In this document: one piece after another, positions 12,525-23,929 of the stretch
Numbering within the stretch: the first letter of the stretch is position 1
Layout: every line of letters starts with the position of its first letter
Assembly (NCBI RefSeq): GCF_910592395.1
Contig: NC_088309.1
Span: 1,366,501 to 1,430,500, forward strand
Length of the DNA stretch: 64,000 nucleotides
Origin: Lineus longissimus
Taxonomy: Eukaryota > Nemertea > Pilidiophora > Heteronemertea > Lineidae
Direction of reading: 5' to 3'
The notes under the pieces: model-generated
Told to the model about the DNA's origin: nothing
Databases searched by the model: none
What the model saw: only the letters and a program-made list of their open reading frames with translations
Translations under genes and position numbers: made by a program

Positions 12525-13472
12525 ATGGCTGCCGCATGCGGCATTACCATTCTGATCGTATATTCGATCATCATAATCTCTGATGATGTCCGTCTCGGCA
12601 CCTTACCCTTGGCAAGGCCGGGGCGGGCGGTAGGGGAACTTACCATTGACTTGGATCCACATCTCGGCTTAGGAAACCATATGTTTCAGTACGCCAGTCT
12701 AATAGGTTTGGCAATGAGCAACAGATTGGTGCCGGTTCTCATGGACGGGTCTTTCTTGGCTGACATATTTGAATTAGGTGAACCTCCGCGGATAATTCAC
12801 AAGGATACCTCCTTGCCAACTCGGTTGACTATTCAAGAAGATAAGTGTTGTGTTTATGAAGGCATGGAAATAGAAATGCCCTCTGTTAATGGGAGGCCTT
12901 GGCGAGGGGAGTTAAAGGGGTATAGACAGTCTTGGAAATACTTCTTTGAGAACAGGGAAACGATTAAGCGGCATTTTGCCTTCAAATCATATGCAAGAGA
13001 CGCGGCACGGAAGTTCCTTCACAGAGTCCTACAGAACCACGGAGATAAACACTCTGTTGTCGCCGTGCATGTGCGTAGAGGGGATATGTTGGCAGGAGTT
13101 AATGTACAGTTCGGGTATGAAGTTCCCTGGTCATATTTCTTCAAAATAGCAATGGAAGAGTTTCGACGGTTGTACAAAGACGTTGTGTTCGTCGTGTGTT
13201 CGATTGACATGGTTTGGTCAAAAAACAATATCAAATCAACGCAGAATGACATTGTTTTTGTTGATGGAGGAAATAAACCGGAAGTAGACTTGGCCATTAT
13301 GGCAAATTGCAACCACACGATCGTGTCGGTTGGGACGTTTGGCTGGTGGGCTGGCTGGCTTGCTGGTGGTCACGTGATATATTACAAGACTCCAGCAAGA
13401 CCAGGCTCAGATCTGGAGAAGCTGTTTAACTACCATGACTATTATCCACGGGCATGGCAAGCTATGGAGTAA
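12525..13472 (+). CDS. GT11 alpha-1,2-fucosyltransferase-like (galactoside 2-alpha-L-fucosyltransferase family)
   Basis: A 315-residue type II Golgi enzyme predicted to transfer L-fucose from GDP-fucose to terminal galactose in alpha-1,2 linkage. A short cytoplasmic tail is followed by a membrane anchor (about residues 4-20). The catalytic domain holds the three family motifs: GLGNHMFQYA (48-57), VHVRRGD (181-187, nucleotide-sugar binding) and SVGTFGWWAGWLAGG (268-282). An NHT glycosylation sequon lies at about 263. The coding sequence is intronless. I start at 12525 (context aacaATGG) rather than the in-frame ATG at 12483, because a 3' splice site (ttttag, 12503-12504) falls between them. 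Length suits the family. The acceptor sugar is not predictable. Confidence 0.88.
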   Translation: MAAACGITILIVYSIIIISDDVRLGTLPLARPGRAVGELTIDLDPHLGLGNHMFQYASLIGLAMSNRLVPVLMDGSFLADIFELGEPPRIIHKDTSLPTRLTIQEDKCCVYEGMEIEMPSVNGRPWRGELKGYRQSWKYFFENRETIKRHFAFKSYARDAARKFLHRVLQNHGDKHSVVAVHVRRGDMLAGVNVQFGYEVPWSYFFKIAMEEFRRLYKDVVFVVCSIDMVWSKNNIKSTQNDIVFVDGGNKPEVDLAIMANCNHTIVSVGTFGWWAGWLAGGHVIYYKTPARPGSDLEKLFNYHDYYPRAWQAME

Positions 13473-13512
13473 GCTTAAGTCACGGGGATGGCATGCTATG
13501 GAATAGGCTTCA
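13445..13512 (+). repeat. 34-bp tandem duplication at the fucosyltransferase stop codon
   Basis: The last codons and stop (from 13445) are repeated once, 34 bases downstream (from 13479), with several mismatches. The second copy falls in the 3'UTR. It looks like a replication-slippage duplication and leaves the protein intact. Confidence 0.6.
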
Positions 13513-14052
13513 GCACCTTCATTCGTCACTGTGTCAATGCTTTACTACGCATATATCTGGTAAAACATGAAACGTTTGAAAATTATTACATAATATAAGG
13601 CATCTGGCGCAATGTGGCATGCTTGTTGTCCGAGTCGATAATGTAACATCTCCCTGACCAAAAAAAACAACTCCTGCCACGCATTTTTGAATTTGAATGC
13701 TATCTCCATGTGTCATCCAGAGTGTCCCTCCCCCTTCATACCCAGTCGGCCCCTGGTTCTGCATCCACGTGTACAATTCGAAGAACTTACCCGGAACATA
13801 CCCACAAACATATAACATGACATGTCAATCAAAAGGCGGGAGACCATTCATTGATATTTACCTGAAAGAAATGGAGAAGAAAACGTGTAACGTGTTCGTG
13901 TCCAGTTGGGATTATTTTTCCAGAATTCATTAAGGCATACGTCCAGTAAATCACGCGATAACATCAACCTCATACAGACATTCATAATATATCGACTGCC
14001 AAAAGCTACCCGCCGCCACCGATTCTACCACTAACGCAAGTCCGATGATTGC
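13513..14052. other. Intergenic, convergent 3' ends
   Basis: This holds the presumed 3'UTRs of the plus-strand fucosyltransferase and the minus-strand acyl-CoA synthetase, which converge here. I see no canonical AATAAA and no further gene. Confidence 0.5.
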
Positions 14053-15795
14053 TTATACATGTATTTTACATCCCTCCCTGCCCGCCTCAACGCGCCGAAT
14101 CGCCTCAGTCCGTATCTTCTTCCGATCTGTTTTATCAGTCGCGCCGGTCGGGAACTTGTCAAACAGCAGGACATAGTCAGGAATCATCCCCGGCGACCCC
14201 GTCTCGTCCCACTGGAGGTTCTCCTTGCAGAAATCACGAACGTCCTCGACCGTGAGAACTGCGCCCGGCTTCTCAACGATGCACAGACATATTTCCTCCT
14301 TGATGATAGGGTGAGGAATCCCTGCAGCAACCACTTTGTGGATTTTGGGGTGTTCGCGAAACACTTTTTCAATGGCTGAAGGGTAAATCTTTACGGTCGC
14401 CTTGGAGATGACTTCTGTCCTTCTGCCCTGTATTGACAAGTATCCGTTCTCGTCCATGACCCCGATATCGTCAGTATGATACCATCCCCTGGAATCTTTA
14501 GCTTGTCTTGTCTTTTCCTCATCTCCCAGGTATTCCACGAACATGTACGTATTCCTGACGCACACCTCACCCGCTGATCCAATAGGGACGATCACTCCGT
14601 TATCATCAATGATCTTAACCTCATTGTCACATCCAATACCAGTTTTCTCGATCTTGATATCAATCGGATCACTGGTTAGAGAGGAACAGATTACAGCTAT
14701 CTCGGTACAACCATAGGCATTTACCATGTGGTAGCCCAACTCATACAAACCACGTAGTAAGTCCTTCTGAATAACCTCACCTCCTGTCAGGCTCACCTTA
14801 ATCTTGCTAATATCCATGCCAGCTTGGACCCGTCCAAGGAGCTCGTGCAGCATATATGGGAACATGAAAGGCACGTTAATACCCTCGACCTCTATACACT
14901 TAAAGAAGAAGTCAAGTCCTTTCTGGGCTTCGGGGCCTGTTGTCGGGGTCTTCATGGAGATATACGTCAATCCGATGGCAAGGGTAGTTGAAGTGCTTCC
15001 CCCAACGTAACACATAGGCCGGTCACCCATTACTTTATCTGTTTCGTTCAAGCCCATACGATCGAAGAATGCACGGAACAAATTCGTCATCCCATGACCC
15101 GATATTGCAACGAATTTAGGGTTGCCAGTGCTGCCGGAGGTACAATAAACACCATGGATCATGTCACCGTCAATGGTTGCTTGACGCTGCTGCATCGTTG
15201 CTAGGTCGTCAACTTTGATCCCTTCGAATAATGTCGTCCACGGTAATGTTCCTGGGTACAACTCGGCGTCAGATGAAATCATGAAAATAGTTTCCAAGTG
15301 CGGTAGATCTGCTCCAAGTTGAACAAATGGTCCTTGCTCTGCCAGACTGGGGATCATATCCGTCAACATACGATAATTTTCACCTCTGTCGCCAATATGT
15401 GCGATAAGCCAGCGACATTTGGTGTGATTCAGCACAAACTTGACCGAATCACTTGACTTGACGCTGACGTGAAGCCGAATCAGGATGGCGCCGGTCCTCA
15501 CCATGGCATACTCACAAATAGAGTACTCAAGCGAGGTTGGACAGAGAAGGGCTACTCTGTCCCCCGTCTGCAGGCCTTGTCGTATCATCCCCGCGGCCAG
15601 CTGCTCTGTCTTGGTCTTGAGTTCACCGAATGTGATTGCTTGTCTTGGCTTGTCGGCATCAAGGACCACTATTGCCTCTTTGTCGGGACGGGCGGCTCCC
15701 CGAATGTCGAGCAGCTCAGCAGGCGTGTACTGCATGGGTTCACTCCCCCATGATGAAGCTTTGAAGTAACTTCGCGTCAGTTTTGCAGACAGCAT
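14053..15795 (-). CDS. Acyl-CoA synthetase / AMP-dependent ligase, tandem copy A
   Basis: A 580-residue member of the adenylate-forming (ANL) superfamily, which activates a carboxylic acid to an acyl-adenylate and passes it to CoA. Family motifs in order: P-loop YCTSGSTGNPK (217-227), YGCTE (361-365), GWYHTDD (437-443), a GRRTEVISK hinge (457-465) and a C-terminal PTGATDKTDRKK (549-560) carrying the candidate catalytic lysine. Length fits fatty-acid/medium-chain acyl-CoA ligases (ACSF2/ACSM-like); the true substrate cannot be read from sequence. The N-terminus (MLSAKLTRSYFKASS) is basic and could be a mitochondrial presequence. It is intronless, 1.5 kb from a near-identical copy, and in the same orientation. 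YHTDD replaces the usual xxTGD. Confidence 0.88.
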   Translation of the reverse strand: MLSAKLTRSYFKASSWGSEPMQYTPAELLDIRGAARPDKEAIVVLDADKPRQAITFGELKTKTEQLAAGMIRQGLQTGDRVALLCPTSLEYSICEYAMVRTGAILIRLHVSVKSSDSVKFVLNHTKCRWLIAHIGDRGENYRMLTDMIPSLAEQGPFVQLGADLPHLETIFMISSDAELYPGTLPWTTLFEGIKVDDLATMQQRQATIDGDMIHGVYCTSGSTGNPKFVAISGHGMTNLFRAFFDRMGLNETDKVMGDRPMCYVGGSTSTTLAIGLTYISMKTPTTGPEAQKGLDFFFKCIEVEGINVPFMFPYMLHELLGRVQAGMDISKIKVSLTGGEVIQKDLLRGLYELGYHMVNAYGCTEIAVICSSLTSDPIDIKIEKTGIGCDNEVKIIDDNGVIVPIGSAGEVCVRNTYMFVEYLGDEEKTRQAKDSRGWYHTDDIGVMDENGYLSIQGRRTEVISKATVKIYPSAIEKVFREHPKIHKVVAAGIPHPIIKEEICLCIVEKPGAVLTVEDVRDFCKENLQWDETGSPGMIPDYVLLFDKFPTGATDKTDRKKIRTEAIRRVEAGREGCKIHV

Positions 15796-15799
15796 TTAA

Positions 15800-17285
15800 T
15801 CTGGTTTGGTGTCTCGAAAACCTTAAATGGGTTTGAGGACGACTAATATTACGGAGTTAAGATAACAGGTACTGACTCGGTCATCTATATATCATCTGCA
15901 TGACATATCACTTGACCAGGTTAGGTATATCTTCACAAAAAAATAGCTTATTTCGGTGCGAAGAGTGAGACAATCGGTTGTTGCTTGCTTGTGGTGGAGG
16001 TCGTGAGGGGGGAGGGGGCGCCAAACACCTCTTTTGCTCCCTGTCGCCTCTTGCCTCGGCTCTGCAGAAGCGAGTCACCTGTCTTCTAGATTTTCCTTGA
16101 TAATGAAAGGGGAGGGGGCATTCGTATGTAACGTTACAGCGGTGTCACATGAAGTAATTGTTCACAAAATAGGAGTCATACCCTACTACGATGGCTATTG
16201 GAGAATGGATCTCCCTCCAAAAGGTCCAGAGCGTCTTCGTAAGTTTGGGAGGAGAGTATAGTTTGAATTTGTCCATCATGCACCTACGTTCTGGAAACAA
16301 ATTCAACAATGCACATGGATAAACATATACGGCTCAACACTCTAGTTAATGTAAAAGCTGTACATTGCATTAAAGGCAAAATGCCTTTCTTTTTTGCTTT
16401 CTCAAGTGGTCGCAATAAATCTACTGTGCCTCAGATAATTTGGATATACACATACGACCTGAAATGTTCGTATAATATCAAGGTTACATTGTATGTCAAT
16501 CTGACTGTCGTACAAATAATTGTGATTGAATATCTTTTGATTTTTTTTTTTATCATGATTTTGACACCGATAAAGGTTTGTTGATCAAGCAACTTGAACT
16601 ACGGTTACACCCATTATGAGTGAGGTGATTCAAACGACAGACTACGCGTTGTAAGGTATGCCACCGTTGTCAGCCGCTTTAGATCGTCGCTTCACCCCTC
16701 AATAACCTGAGAGAGCCAGAAAAAGTGGTAACTTATCTGTCTCAGCCACATGTGGGTGCCATCATCCATGATACAAAAATGCGTCGTGCTTAGTCGAATG
16801 CTTCAACGGGGCAATGATGCTTCACTGACAAACTGGCCGTAAAATGTAAGGTTTCAACCAGAACAAGCAAGAAAAAACAACTTGGCAACTACGTGTTTTC
16901 GGGTACATTATTGTTCGCACATTCAGGGACGGCTTGTTAAATGTAGATCACTAACCTCAAAAATCCAGAAAAAAATATTTTTGATAAAGCTGACCAGTAA
17001 ACGAATGTAGACTGGCGGCGACATGTAACGATAAGGTTATCATGTCAAGATGTACAATACTGTCACGCGTGCAATCGAGTCCAGATGCAAGTTTTATTTA
17101 GATATCCAATACTCATGTGAGTTTATAAACGTAATCATTACGATATCTCAAAATGTCCAATAGTGGTGTACGTGTTTGAGTCCAGATGCAAGTTCTATTA
17201 TAGAATTCATTAGGACAGGCCTTCTACCGGTAAATTTCACATTAACAAAAATTTCATAGAGATTTTGCACAAGTCCAATTTTGTC
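15800..17285. other. Spacer between the two acyl-CoA synthetase copies
   Basis: The first 200 bp belong to the duplicated 5' flank of copy A. The remainder is non-coding. A TTTATT at 17093-17098 would be an AATAAA signal on the minus strand for copy B. A word gagtccagatgcaagtt occurs at about 17079 and again about 100 bp later, a small local duplication. Confidence 0.5.
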
Positions 17286-19022
17286 TTATATTTTACATCC
17301 CTCCCTGCCCGCCTCAACGCGCCGAATTGCCTCAGCCCGTATCTTCTTCCTATCTGTTTTATCAGTCGCACCGGTCGGGAACTGGTCAAACAGCAGGACA
17401 TAGTCAGGAATCATCCTCGGTGACCCCGTCTCGTCCCACTGGAGATTCTCCTTGCAGAAATCACGAACGTCCTCGACCGTGAGATCTGCGCCCGGCTTCT
17501 CAACGATGCACAGACATATTTCCTCCTTGATGATAGGATGAGGAATTCCTGCAGCAACCACTTTGTCGATTTTGGGGTGTTCGCGAAACACTTTTTCAAT
17601 GGCTGAAGGGTAAATCTTTACGGTCGCCTTGGAGATGACATCGTTCTTCCTGCCGTATATTGACAAGTACCCATTCTCGTCCATGACCCCGATATCGTCA
17701 GTATGATACCATCCCCTGGAATCCTTGGCTTGTCTTGTCTTCTCCTCATCTCCCAGGTATTCCACGAACATATACGTATTCCTGACGCACACCTCACCCG
17801 CTGATCCAATAGGGACGATCACTCCGTTATCATCAATGATCTTAACCTCATTGTCACATCCAATACCAGTTTTCTCGATCTTGATATCAATCGGATCACT
17901 GGTTAGAGAGGAACAGGTTTCACCTACCTCGGTACCACCATAAATATCTACCAATGGGTAGCCCAACTCATACAAACCACGTAGTAAGTCCTTCTGAATA
18001 ACCTCACCTCCTGCTAGGCTCACCTTAATCTTGCTAATATCCATGCCAGCTTGGACACGTCCAAGGAGCTCGTGCAGCGTATATGGGAACATATAAGGCA
18101 CGCTAATACCCTCGACCTCTATACACTTGAAGAAGAAGTCAAGTCCTTTCTGGGCTTCGGGGCCTGCTATCGGGGTCTTCACGGAGAAATGCGTCAATCC
18201 GATGGCAAGGGTAGTTGAAGTGCATCCCCCAACGTAACACATAGGCCGATCGTTCATTACTTTATCCGATTCGTTCACACCCATCCGCTCGAAGACTACA
18301 CGGGTCAAATTCGTCATCCAATGACCCGATATTGCAACGAATTTAGGGTTGCCAGTGCTGCCGGAGGTACAATAAACACCATGGATCATGTCACCGTCAA
18401 CGGTTGCTTGACGCTGCCGCATCGTTGCTAGGTCGTCAACTTTGATCCCTTCGAATAATGTCGTCCATGGTAATGTTCCTGGGTACGACTCGGCGTCAGA
18501 AGAAATCATGAAAATAGTTTCCAAGTGCGGTAGATCTGCTCCAAGTTGAACAAATGGTCCTTGCTCTGCCAGACTGGGGATCATATCCGTCAGCATACGA
18601 TAATTTTCACCTCTGTCGCCAGTATGTGCGATCAGCCAGCGACATTTGGTGTGATTCAGCACAAACTTGACCGAATCACTTGACTTGACGCTGACGTGAA
18701 GCCGAATCAGGATGGCGCCGGTCCTCACCATGGCATACTCACAAATAGAGTACTCAAGCGAGGTTGGACAGAGAAGGGCTACTCTGTCCCCCGTCAACAG
18801 GCCTTGTCGTATCATCCCCGCGGCCAGCTGCTCTGTCTTGGTCTTGAGTTCACCGAATGTGATTGCTTGTCTTGGCTTGTCGGCATCAAGGACCACTATT
18901 GCCTCTTTGTCGGGACGGGCGGCTCCCCGAATGTCGAGCAGCTCAGCAGGCGTGTGCTGCATGGGTTCACTCCCCCATGATGAAGCTTTGAAGTAACTTC
19001 GCGTCAGTTTTGCAGACAGCAT
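17286..19022 (-). CDS. Acyl-CoA synthetase / AMP-dependent ligase, tandem copy B
   Basis: A 578-residue paralogue of copy A, about 93% identical (about 42 substitutions plus the two-residue C-terminal difference, by eye). The same ANL motifs are present: P-loop YCTSGSTGNPK (217-227), here YGGTE at 361-365, GWYHTDD (437-443), GRKNDVISK (457-465) and PTGATDKTDRKK (549-560). Roughly 27 differences fall in residues 235-370, the part of the N-domain that forms the acyl pocket and the adenylate site, while residues 1-175 and 371-450 are almost unchanged. It is intronless and intact, so both copies are probably functional with different substrate preference. Possible mitochondrial targeting at the N-terminus. 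Confidence 0.88.
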   Translation of the reverse strand: MLSAKLTRSYFKASSWGSEPMQHTPAELLDIRGAARPDKEAIVVLDADKPRQAITFGELKTKTEQLAAGMIRQGLLTGDRVALLCPTSLEYSICEYAMVRTGAILIRLHVSVKSSDSVKFVLNHTKCRWLIAHTGDRGENYRMLTDMIPSLAEQGPFVQLGADLPHLETIFMISSDAESYPGTLPWTTLFEGIKVDDLATMRQRQATVDGDMIHGVYCTSGSTGNPKFVAISGHWMTNLTRVVFERMGVNESDKVMNDRPMCYVGGCTSTTLAIGLTHFSVKTPIAGPEAQKGLDFFFKCIEVEGISVPYMFPYTLHELLGRVQAGMDISKIKVSLAGGEVIQKDLLRGLYELGYPLVDIYGGTEVGETCSSLTSDPIDIKIEKTGIGCDNEVKIIDDNGVIVPIGSAGEVCVRNTYMFVEYLGDEEKTRQAKDSRGWYHTDDIGVMDENGYLSIYGRKNDVISKATVKIYPSAIEKVFREHPKIDKVVAAGIPHPIIKEEICLCIVEKPGADLTVEDVRDFCKENLQWDETGSPRMIPDYVLLFDQFPTGATDKTDRKKIRAEAIRRVEAGREGCKI

Positions 19023-21603
19023 TTTATCTGGTTTGTTGTCTCGAAAACCTTAAAGGGGTATGAGGACGACTAATATTACGGAGTTAAGATAACAGGTACT
19101 GACTCGGTCATCTATATACCATCTGCATGACATACCACTTGACCAGGTTCAGTATATCTTCACAACAAAATTGCGTATTGGATACCACTTGACGATGATA
19201 AGTTTATTTTTACCAAAAAATTGCGTATTTGGTGCTGAGAATGAGACAATCGGTTGTTGATTGCTTGCTTATGGTGGTGGTCTATATTTATTGTAACGAA
19301 CTTGTGGGAAGATGTAGAACAGAATAGGGGCTAAACATAGGTATTGGGTGGCATAATGATCGATCTTCTTGATTGATAAGATTGACTTTTTGGCTTTGAT
19401 ATTGGCAGATCAATGTCGTGATCTTTATTTTTTTCTGTCTGGGCACTTGATCTGGTTAGGTGCTGACCGAATATTCATGCTTTTAAATTGATCACTCACA
19501 TCGAAACAGCTTTCATGGACGTCAATAGGCCCAAAACAACAAGGTATTATATACATTATGAGTGATAGAATTCAGAAACGACACCACCAATCCAACCTTA
19601 AACTATTCATCGCGATAATTTTAGGGGACGAAGTTTGAAGTGAAGTAAGCTCCACCTATACTTTCTGCATTAGAGGCAACAGGTCTATCTGACATGTTCC
19701 TTTCATCGTCTGACCCAAGGGACTGATTCCAAGCCCGAGTAACCGCAGCGCTAATGGCAGCGCAAATCGAGAAAAGACTCGGATTACAGTATCTCTTGGG
19801 AGATGTCTGAACGTTTGGAAACGGACAGCGTCGCATCTTATTTGAATTTGTGGATCATCGGCGTGCGAATACGACAGGAACGCCTGGAGCAATTCTAGCC
19901 GAGCTCTGATTAGACGCTGTGTTCAAAGCCGAGATGAATAAAGAAAGACCGATAACAGTGCAGTGATGAACCACGGGAAACACGATCGCTTCCGTTTCCA
20001 GAGATTTTTCCATCACCAGCAACAAGTAACTTTAATCTCGCCAGTAATTGCTTTGACCTTTCTTTGAGTGTCGTTATTAAACATCATATTGAAATTATTA
20101 CAAATGCATGTATGTGCTCGTTGACAGCAGGGCAAAGATGCTACCAAGCACTTGTATGATTTCAGCTTGCGTTTACCACGCTCAGGTGTATGGCTTATGG
20201 GGTTGCCACCAAACGGTATAGTGACACCCATTCGAATCGATCAATGACAATGGTAGATTTTCCATAGAACTTGCTCAGAAAGCTTGGCGAGAAGATACTA
20301 GAACATAAAAAACTGGGTTAGAAGAAATTACATCTAAAAGCCGCTATTAGGAAACAAAACCTTGCATACTTTTTCCTAAATGACTGATGGGCTACACATT
20401 TCCACATCGCTAAAATGATTTCTATCGCATTGTCCATCTAATTCGCAAGGCTGACAGTATGTTACAATCGGGCAACTGTGTCTCAACGATAATACAGCAG
20501 AAGGTCCAATTCAGTTGATGCATTAGAATACAAGCAAATAAACAATAGAACATGATCATTTATCTTAATTATCTGACAGATTCCTCCGCTGGCATTGAAA
20601 AAAAGGTTGCTTCATCACGCAGTAGAAATGGGACCAGAGTGCGTATTGTGGCAACTCTGGGATGGGACGAGTTTGATAAATTGAAAGAATCGTTGCATAC
20701 TAGCCTTGGGTGTCATAAAATCCAATATGTAATGCCTCTGTGGGGTAAAGGAATGATTGTCGTGGCGTTTATGCGATTATGTAGAGGTTAATCAAGCTGG
20801 AGTTGGTGTCCTGTCCATTTATTATAGTTCGCTGCCTGAGAAGTTTGACAAACGTTGCTTTAAATCATAACATGGCCCGTGAGATTGCCAACGACAGAAG
20901 TAACTACTCGATGGAAGGGGCGCAGAATTTTATTTGCATATTATTTGGTGACAATAGCTATTCGTTGCATTCGGTGATGTTACAAAATCTACTTGATAAA
21001 GTCTGCTTTTACGACAAAACAGAACACGGTTATGAAAATATATCTTTGCACACAACAACAAGAAAGAATAATCAACATGCTTGTTTGTAAGCCAAAACGA
21101 ATTGAAAGATGCCGTTAACACGCCAGAAAATCAGACAGCAGATTTGTAATGCCTGACGAGATTGGAAACGAGTCGCGATTGGAATTATAATGAGATTTTT
21201 GAAATATTACCATGGCATTCCTGTCGGCTTCTGTGTACCGATGGTGAGTATCACAGCACCGGGTATCAAACCAGACACTGTTTGTAATAGGAAGAGTGAT
21301 GAAAATGTCAGTCTTCATAGAAAAAGTCATTATGCGATCATGATAGATGGAAAGTCAGTCGCCTGTGATTCCGTTAGCCTTTTCGTATGAAAGTTTTGTG
21401 TCTGGGTTCAACACGATCTCAAGGAATCTTGAAGTATAGATTTCTTGTTCTAGCTTTGATTTCTGGCTTTTACCCATGCTCTATCCTGAAATTAAACCTT
21501 TTATTCCGTGAACTCGGATGAGCTGCTCAATCTTCGCCACAAACCGAACATTTCAGACCAGAACCCATCGCTATTTAGGCAAGTTTGGCAAAGTAACCCA
21601 CCA

Positions 21604-21700
21604 AGAGTCTCGCGCCGACCAAGGTGTTCGAACTTGGACCTATGGGTCCTCATCTTGCATACTAGCCAGGGACCCGAGCTGTACTAGACCACCGTTGCTC
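21604..21700 (-). repeat. tRNA-like SINE fragment
   Basis: Read on the minus strand, an A-box-like TGGCTAGTATG is followed about 30 bases later by AAGTTCGAACACC, close to the B-box consensus. The spacing is short for a tRNA and the stems do not close, so this is a decayed tRNA-derived repeat. Confidence 0.35.
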
Positions 21701-21997
21701 TTTACCCTCGGTTACTACCGATTGAGACGTTGGCACGGTTGATCAACGCCTCAACAAATTTTGCCAGCACTAATCGTTCGGCGAATGTTTATGATAACAT
21801 TCCATTGCCGATATCAGAGTTATTATAATCCCAGTTTGTCATGCGCATGTCACTGACAGCTGCGACGGAAGTAAACCAATCCTCTTCAAAATTAAATATG
21901 TCCGACAGGCGAGAACAATGTAAATGTACCATGCATGAAAGCAGAAAGTTGTATTTTGGTGCCACCCTAAAGGCCAAAGTCCCTCTGATGAAGGAAG

Positions 21998-22015
21998 CCC
22001 CCCCCCCCCTCCCCC
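21998..22015. repeat. Homopolymeric C tract
   Basis: Twelve C, one T, then five C. This is simple sequence and prone to length error in assembly. Confidence 0.85.
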
Positions 22016-23044
22016 ATACATCTTCCTGTGGCATGAACGAATACTACCCGTGTATCAGTTGTTAAGTCGGGGTTCACGACAGATCTTAATGATTTAATGA
22101 GCCAAAACCACAATGGCATAGAGTAGTCCAAGGCAGATGATAACGCATCTAGTTTAAACTTCTTTCACGAATTCCAATTGTCATCGTAATCACCGAAAAC
22201 CTCCTCTGAAACATCGTAGCCGATCATTGCACAGTCTTGCCTCCCATTCCTTTGCTAAGCACGATCTTTTTTTAATCTGTCATTAGAATTGCTCAGCGGC
22301 AATTGTTTTCGGATCGTCGCAGTCGGAGCTATATCGCCGGCTGCTAATGTCAGGGGCGCCGACCGAATACCAATATGAGGAGCCAACCTGTAGTACATGT
22401 TGTGTATCATGATATTTTACGTCATTGCGAATTGTGCCGCTGGTTAACGCACTGTCTGGTTGTTTGATGCTCCAAGGGTTAGATTTCACCCAGTTCTGAT
22501 TTGCTCCCTACCGAAATGAGCAAATCGATTCGTGGAGGTCATCCCTTGATGGATCAAGATGCCCAGTACATTTTCTCGTGTTGAAATAGGCTGAAGTACT
22601 TAGATCATGATACATATCTCATACCGTCCTTCGTAACAACTGTTCGACTAGAGGACTTGGCAATTCAGACCACTTTCTTGATTTTGCGAAGAGGCATTGA
22701 GGTTGTTTATGTTTTATAATGTATATTGGAAACTGCAACGGCAGTTCTCTTGGGTCATGGTTGGAGAAGAAGGGAAAAGAGGTTTATATGCACCTTTCCA
22801 GAAATGGGGCGCTGAGTGTCCGAAATAGTGATGTCATAAGGGGAAACTAGGCCTTATGGTGGAGGGACAAAGGAGATAGTCATGGTTGACCAACACACTT
22901 GAATGCCTTTAATGACGGACAAGGGGGAAAAAGTTAGTTCCAATGCAAGCCACCAATTTCGGGAAGCATGTATAGAGTGAATACAGGTCAGAGGCAATCG
23001 CTTGAACATCGTGCTCAAACGTATGCGTGTTAAGTGTGTACCTT

Positions 23045-23120
23045 AAGGTAGCCAACCACTTAAGTGTAAGACGATATTCCATTTCACTTTCGATCTGGTG
23101 GTGACGGGTTCGACTCTCCT
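23045..23120 (+). repeat. tRNA-like SINE fragment
   Basis: A good B box (gggttcgactctcc, 23105-23118) lies about 55 bases downstream of a weak A-box-like tagccaaccact. No cloverleaf forms. It resembles the fragment at 2294-2372 around the B box. Confidence 0.35.
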
Positions 23121-23883
23121 TGAATCCACTACATTTTCTATGTTTCCTCTTTATTTTCTTGCTGTCTCCTGCCAAATATATCAGAAGAAATCCGTGCCTG
23201 GTCAAATTGATCAAGGGTAGCCATTTTGGAAACACAGATACAATTACATGTCTAATGTAAATAATATAGGATGAATCGATCTTTCTATGAATCTATGTAT
23301 CATATTCATTGCTGCAGAGTAAACATAGCAAGTCTCCAGTTCGAGAATTATTATTTGGACCCAAAATTGTTCGAATCGCCGCTCTGCTGGCAGCCATTCT
23401 GTGGTAAAGGGAGGCTCGGTGTGCGATGGGAAGATTGCTTCGATTAACATGCAGAGACATGAAGCCTGAACATAAAACACCACGACTGATGATTCTGGTA
23501 TCAAGGACGAACAACCTGCCACGTTACCTTTTGATTTGGCAGACACCACAGGTGTAATGGCGGTAATGGTGATTCCATCGGACGGCTGACATGGCAAATA
23601 ACTCTTGATAACAGAAGTATGACAAGCTGGGGCTTACTGTCAATTTTCCTTAATCGATGAGATGCACCCAGCACCGCAAAGGTGAAGTTAAAATGTACAG
23701 GCCAATTCTAAGGCGCTTTGGTCGGGTTTCGACCGAAATGAAACGCCACCCGAGCGGTGTTGGGTGAGGAAACCTAAAGACAGTGAGGTGTCAATTCCTA
23801 TTCTAAAACAAGGCTTGGGCGTCGTTTGACTTGTAAGCTAAAATAGCGCGCACCAAGAAGTGTCTGTTCGTATACAGTCAGGC

Positions 23884-23929
23884 AAAAACTCATTACTTCA
23901 ATTCTTCTACTTGGAAGTAATGAGTTTTT
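23884..23929. repeat. Perfect 16-bp inverted repeat (hairpin)
   Basis: AAAAACTCATTACTTC at 23884-23899 is exactly complementary to GAAGTAATGAGTTTTT at 23914-23929, around a 14-base loop. It may be a tiny foldback element or a structured RNA; nothing else nearby favours either. Confidence 0.7.

Larger units (their letters stand above)
14056..19285 (-). repeat. Tandem segmental duplication (unit offset about 3.23 kb)
   Basis: The block from about 14056 to 16000 is repeated at about 17287 to 19285. Homology starts at the last codons of the two acyl-CoA synthetase genes and runs through the start codon into about 200 bp of 5' flanking DNA, so the presumed promoter was duplicated too. The 3' break lies at the stop: copy A ends GCKIHV, copy B ends GCKI. 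Copy B has an extra stretch of about 50-60 bases in the 5' flank (about 19165-19225) that itself repeats neighbouring words. Confidence 0.85.
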
